This document shows, in pieces, positions 8,647 through 11,127 of a stretch of DNA of 11,127 bases (position 1 is the first letter of the stretch; each line of letters starts with the position of its first letter). Origin of the DNA: Cloacimonetes bacterium UBA5456 (GTDB taxonomy: Bacteria; Cloacimonadota; Cloacimonadia; Cloacimonadales; Cloacimonadaceae); NCBI GenBank assembly GCA_002427325.1, contig DIQS01000070.1:39948-51074 (forward strand), in the 5' to 3' direction. The translations under genes and the position numbers were made by a program. The notes under the pieces were generated by a model. The model saw only the letters and a list, made by a program, of their open reading frames with translations. It did not search any database and was not told where the DNA came from.

Positions 8647-10176
8647 TCAGACAATCTCCGCTTTCGAATCTAAGACCGCAACCAGAATCTCGCCATCGGC
8701 TACCATTCTTGCGGCATTTTCGATATCTTTATACATCACACGGTCTTCTTTGAGAGGTGCCACTTCCTTGCGTAGCCGTGCTTTAGCGGCTTCCAAAGGC
8801 TTTGAGGAAGAGATTTCTCGAAGATCGGTTGCCATTGCGGCGATGATCAGCTCGATACCAAGCGCATTCTCTACGTTTTCAACAACTTGCAAGAGCTTGA
8901 TCGCCGAGACAGAGCCCATGGAGACATGGTCTTCCTGATTTGCCGAAGTAGGGATGCTATCCACCGCTGCGGGATGGGCTAAGACCTTGTTTTCCGAGAC
9001 CAATGCGGCGGAGGTGAGCTGAGCTATCATAAAGCCGGAATCCAAGCCCGGGCGATGTGCCAAAAATGCGTTCAAACCACGTGAAAGAGCGGGGTTCAAC
9101 ATCTGCTCAATCCTACGTTCGCTGATGTTTGCCAGCTCGCTGATTGCAATCGCCAAAGTATCCAGAGCAATTGCCATGGGCTCGCCGTGGAAGTTCCCGC
9201 CGGATATGACTTTATCTTCATCAGGGAAGATCAGCGGATTATCTGTGGCGCTATTGATCTCAATTTCGATCACGCTGCGTGCATAGGCGATGGCATCTCG
9301 CACTGCACCATGAACTTGCGGGGTGCATCTCAGCGAATATGCGTCCTGAACGTTCACGCAATTGATGTGAGATTGTCTTAAAGGACTGCTCTCCAAGAGG
9401 TAGTAAAGGTTTGCGGCAGAGTCTTTTTGCCCGGCATGAGGGCGCAGTTTATGCACCAGCGGATCGAAGGCATTGGTGGTGCCCAAGAGTCCGTCAATGG
9501 ACATTGCACCGATGATATCTGCCTGTTTGGCAAGCTTTTCCGCCTTGATCAAGCTAAGGGCTCCGATGGCAGCCATGACCTGAGTTCCGTTGTTCAGCGC
9601 CAGCCCTTCTTTTGCCTCGAGAACCACCGGTGTGATCCCAGCCTTTTGCATGGCAATTTTACCGTCCATTTTCTCGCCTTTGTAGATGGCTTCGCCTTCG
9701 CCTAAGAGCACCAAAGCGAGGTGTGAGAGCGGGGAGAGGTCACCGCTTGCGCCCACTGATCCACGCTTTGGAATCAGCGGATGAACGCCTTTATTGAGCA
9801 TTTCGATGAGCGTTTCAAGCGTGAGCAGACGGATGCCGGAATGGCCTTTTGCCAAGACCGCGATGCGCAGGAGCATGATGGCGCGTGTGATCTCTTCACT
9901 ATATGCATCCCCAACGCTCACAGCGTGGCTACGAATCAGGTTCAACTGCAATTCCGCGATGTTTTCGCGAGCGATGTTCACGGTGCTAAACTTACCGAAT
10001 CCGGTAGTCAATCCATAGACGATATCGCCGTTTTCTATCACTTTTTCCACATAATCGCGGCATTTTTTAACCTTTTTTATGCTTTCTGCTGAAAGCTCAA
10101 TCTCTGCGTTATTTACAGCAATTTCCCAAACCGCTTCCGGAGTAAGGGTTGCGCCGTCGATAATAATCTTTTGCAT
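8647..10176 (-). CDS. hutH: Histidine ammonia-lyase (histidase)
   Basis: HutH removes ammonia from L-histidine to give trans-urocanate, the first step of histidine degradation, in the cytoplasm. The 509-residue protein matches the family length. The MIO cofactor forms autocatalytically from A143-S144-G145 within GSVGASGDLSPL. Other family landmarks are YGLTTGFGKF at 54-63, EGLALNNGTQ at 190-199, SLRCTPQVHG at 281-290, INSATDNPLI at 307-316, and SANQEDHVSMG at 411-421. The selectivity pair is S83-H84, which favours histidine over tyrosine (HL) or phenylalanine (FL) lyases. The ATG at 10176 is preceded by AGAGGA. The other hut genes (hutU, hutI, hutG) are absent from the window, so the fate of urocanate cannot be read here. 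It heads the tightly packed gene cluster and is preceded by the only long intergenic gap, which probably holds its promoter. Confidence 0.96.
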   Translation of the reverse strand: MQKIIIDGATLTPEAVWEIAVNNAEIELSAESIKKVKKCRDYVEKVIENGDIVYGLTTGFGKFSTVNIARENIAELQLNLIRSHAVSVGDAYSEEITRAIMLLRIAVLAKGHSGIRLLTLETLIEMLNKGVHPLIPKRGSVGASGDLSPLSHLALVLLGEGEAIYKGEKMDGKIAMQKAGITPVVLEAKEGLALNNGTQVMAAIGALSLIKAEKLAKQADIIGAMSIDGLLGTTNAFDPLVHKLRPHAGQKDSAANLYYLLESSPLRQSHINCVNVQDAYSLRCTPQVHGAVRDAIAYARSVIEIEINSATDNPLIFPDEDKVISGGNFHGEPMAIALDTLAIAISELANISERRIEQMLNPALSRGLNAFLAHRPGLDSGFMIAQLTSAALVSENKVLAHPAAVDSIPTSANQEDHVSMGSVSAIKLLQVVENVENALGIELIIAAMATDLREISSSKPLEAAKARLRKEVAPLKEDRVMYKDIENAARMVADGEILVAVLDSKAEIV

Positions 10177-10211
10177 GGTTCCTCTAACTATGTTTTATTT
10201 AATAAATTACA

Positions 10212-10258
10212 ATGATAAAATCATATCCTTGATATTTGTTCAAGAGATTATCGGATAA
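10212..10258. promoter_or_regulatory. Three short palindromes upstream of hutH
   Basis: Between the TTGACA hexamer and the hutH start lie three inverted repeats. They are ATGAT-aaa-ATCAT at 10212-10224, CTTGA-n7-TCAAG at 10228-10244, and TTATC-g-GATAA at 10248-10258. All have perfect 5-bp arms and sit about 40 to 80 bp before the start codon, where an operator would be expected. They could be operator half-sites for a regulator of histidine breakdown, but short palindromes arise easily in AT-rich DNA, so this is tentative. Confidence 0.3.
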
Positions 10259-10264
10259 CGTTTT

Positions 10265-10270
10265 TGTCAA
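10265..10270 (-). promoter_or_regulatory. hutH: Candidate -35 hexamer of the hutH operon
   Basis: A perfect TTGACA lies about 90 bp upstream of hutH on its strand. A good -10 box at 16 to 18 bp spacing is missing: the closest match, GATAAT, follows after only 12 bp. A weaker alternative pair is TTGAAC with TTTTAT, 17 bp apart, nearer the gene. The gap is the only plausible promoter region for the six-gene cluster, but the exact start site cannot be fixed by eye. Confidence 0.3.
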
Positions 10271-10307
10271 GGTTTTGATTTAAAAAAACGTGGCATTCGA
10301 TGAGTCA

Positions 10308-10341
10308 ATCCGCTTCAAAACAGCGCAACCCAAAAGCGGAT
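10308..10341 (-). terminator. Hairpin after the HIT gene, possible weak terminator
   Basis: An 8-bp perfect stem (ATCCGCTT with AAGCGGAT) encloses an 18-nt loop and begins just after the HIT stop codon. No T-run follows immediately. A T7 tract on the minus strand lies about 20 nt further on (10282-10288). It could be an imperfect terminator for nth-HIT or a 3'-end stabilising hairpin. A classical intrinsic terminator is not present. Confidence 0.35.
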
Positions 10342-10346
10342 AGCAT

Positions 10347-10652
10347 TCAATATTTTGGAATAATGTGCAGATGGAAGTGAAATATCGTCTGTCCCGCACT
10401 CTCGCCGCAGTGCATTTGCAGCCTATATCCGCTGGGGCTGTGCTTTTCATCCAAGAGCGCCTTCATCTCTTTCGTGATCTTTGCCAGACTGATGGATTCC
10501 TCGTCGCTGATCTCAAAATAGTCCTTAAAATGGCGCTTGGAAATCACGAGACTATGCCCTTTTCCGACAGGGAATTTGTCCGGGATCACATAAAAATGTT
10601 CATTTTCCAAGATGTAGTTTTCGGGCTTTATGCCGCAAAATATGCAATTCAT
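10347..10652 (-). CDS. HIT-family nucleotide-binding protein
   Basis: Histidine-triad proteins hydrolyse or transfer nucleotidyl groups (for example AMP-lysine, diadenosine polyphosphates or ADP-sulfate). The substrate cannot be read from sequence. The 101-residue product starts MNCIFCGI, with the CxxC pair (C3, C6) seen in zinc-binding members. PVGKGHSLVISKRH follows at 28-41, and the AGQTIFHFHLHII segment holds the catalytic triad H92, H94 and H96. The start at 10652 is decided by a perfect AGGAGG six bases upstream; a longer reading to 10712 would overlap nth and lacks this. The protein ends right after IIPKY, whereas most relatives continue about 10 to 30 residues (RYKGD ... GGVRW). The C-terminal tail is therefore missing or naturally short. 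It lies 35 bp after nth, probably in the same transcript. Confidence 0.93.
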   Translation of the reverse strand: MNCIFCGIKPENYILENEHFYVIPDKFPVGKGHSLVISKRHFKDYFEISDEESISLAKITKEMKALLDEKHSPSGYRLQMHCGESAGQTIFHFHLHIIPKY

Positions 10653-10658
10653 ATTTAT

Positions 10659-10664
10659 CCTCCT
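10659..10664 (-). promoter_or_regulatory. Strong ribosome binding site for the HIT gene
   Basis: AGGAGG lies six bases before the ATG at 10652, within GAGGAGG. It is the best Shine-Dalgarno sequence in the window and sets the HIT start. It lies between the nth stop and the HIT start. Confidence 0.85.
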
Positions 10665-10687
10665 CAAAATCCAGTAATAAAGTCGTT

Positions 10688-11127
10688 TTAAGATACGCCT
10701 ATCCTTTTGCAATATTGAAAGATAGGGCAGATATCACAGTCCGGTTTACGCGGTTTGCAAAGGCTTTGCCCAAAGGCTACGACATAGGAATTGATATCCA
10801 GCCAATGCTTAGCGGGCAGCTTTTTGCGCAACGCCATCTCGGTCTCAAGCGGGTTTTTGGTCTTGATATATCCCCAACGATTGCAGATGCGATGAACATG
10901 GACGTCAACGCAGATGGCAGGCAGGGAAAAGGCAACCGCACGCACGAGATTTGCGGTCTTGCGCCCCACCCCCGGCAATTGAATCAGATCATCGATTTCC
11001 GAGGGAATCTCGCCGCCAAATTTCTCGCGTAAGACCTTAGGCAATTCCTTGAGATGCTTGGTCTTAGTATTATGAAAACCAACTTGAAAGATGATTCTAT
11101 CCAGCTCTTCAGCGCTGATTTTATCCA
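10688..11127 (-). CDS. nth: Endonuclease III, 5' end beyond the window
   Basis: This is a DNA glycosylase/AP lyase that removes oxidised pyrimidines in base excision repair. The last 145 residues are visible, starting DKISAEELDRII; about 65 to 70 N-terminal residues lie past the right edge. The helix-hairpin-helix reads LPGVGRKTAN, with the catalytic lysine at fragment residue 56. The aspartate of VDVHVHRI (residue 74) is the second catalytic residue. Four cysteines in C-x6-C-x2-C-x5-C spacing (123, 130, 133, 139) form the 4Fe-4S cluster. VDxHVHRI, NRWGYIKTKNP and the FGQSLC segment look more like the archaeal/eukaryotic NTH1 branch than E. coli Nth (VDTHIFRV). The reading frame continues upstream without a stop to the edge. 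It precedes the HIT gene by 35 bp. Confidence 0.96.
   Translation of the reverse strand, partial: DKISAEELDRIIFQVGFHNTKTKHLKELPKVLREKFGGEIPSEIDDLIQLPGVGRKTANLVRAVAFSLPAICVDVHVHRICNRWGYIKTKNPLETEMALRKKLPAKHWLDINSYVVAFGQSLCKPRKPDCDICPIFQYCKRIGVS

Noticed and set aside
8619..8654. TTG start giving a 12-residue longer lipoprotein
   Set aside because: The ATG at 8618 gives a standard lipoprotein signal directly; the longer form overlaps hutH and buries the signal behind extra residues.
8268..8753. 161-codon plus-strand open frame across the lipoprotein start
   Set aside because: It crosses the boundary of two well-supported minus-strand genes, has no family features and no good ribosome site.
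10653..10712. Longer N-terminus for the HIT protein
   Set aside because: It overlaps the nth stop and the strong AGGAGG site lies within it, pointing to the ATG at 10652.
1..11127. CRISPR array, transposon, phage or toxin-antitoxin module
   Set aside because: No spaced direct repeats, transposase, integrase or toxin-like small gene pair was seen; gene content is housekeeping plus one envelope pair.

Overview
The window reads as ordinary bacterial chromosome, and every supported gene lies on the minus strand. Two envelope traits suggest a Gram-negative-type cell: a large lipoprotein with a clear lipobox, and acidic TPR architecture typical of outer-membrane or periplasmic lipoproteins. Overall style (moderate GC, ATGA/GTGA/TAATG gene junctions, TPR lipoprotein beside housekeeping genes) fits the FCB side of the tree, possibly Cloacimonadota. 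That assignment is a guess from general resemblance, not from a search.

Layout in transcription order, right to left. The 3' part of an endonuclease III gene (nth) enters from the right edge. After 35 bp comes a small HIT-family nucleotide hydrolase/transferase with a very strong ribosome binding site. A 170-bp AT-rich gap follows, holding an 8-bp-stem hairpin, a perfect TTGACA hexamer and three short palindromes. This is the only sizeable gap between genes and the likeliest promoter/operator region. Then six tightly packed genes follow: histidine ammonia-lyase (hutH), a 797-residue TPR lipoprotein, a 210-residue integral membrane protein, tRNA pseudouridine synthase A (truA), histidyl-tRNA synthetase (hisS) and transcription-repair coupling factor (mfd). 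Their junctions are 28 bp, a GTGA overlap, 14 bp, an ATGA overlap and a TAATG overlap, so they probably form one transcript with translational coupling. The last 168 bp (left edge) lie downstream of mfd, hold no convincing gene, and carry an 11-bp tandem repeat.

How the genes may work together: nth and mfd are DNA repair functions at either end. hutH, truA and hisS all touch histidine or tRNA-His: breakdown of free histidine, modification of the anticodon arm (truA is the classical hisT locus), and charging of tRNA-His. The lipoprotein and membrane protein between them form a tightly coupled pair of unknown function and are the least explained part of the window. No mobile element, CRISPR array, tRNA, rRNA or obvious defence system is visible. 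The most novel material is the lipoprotein/membrane-protein pair and the grouping of histidine-related genes.
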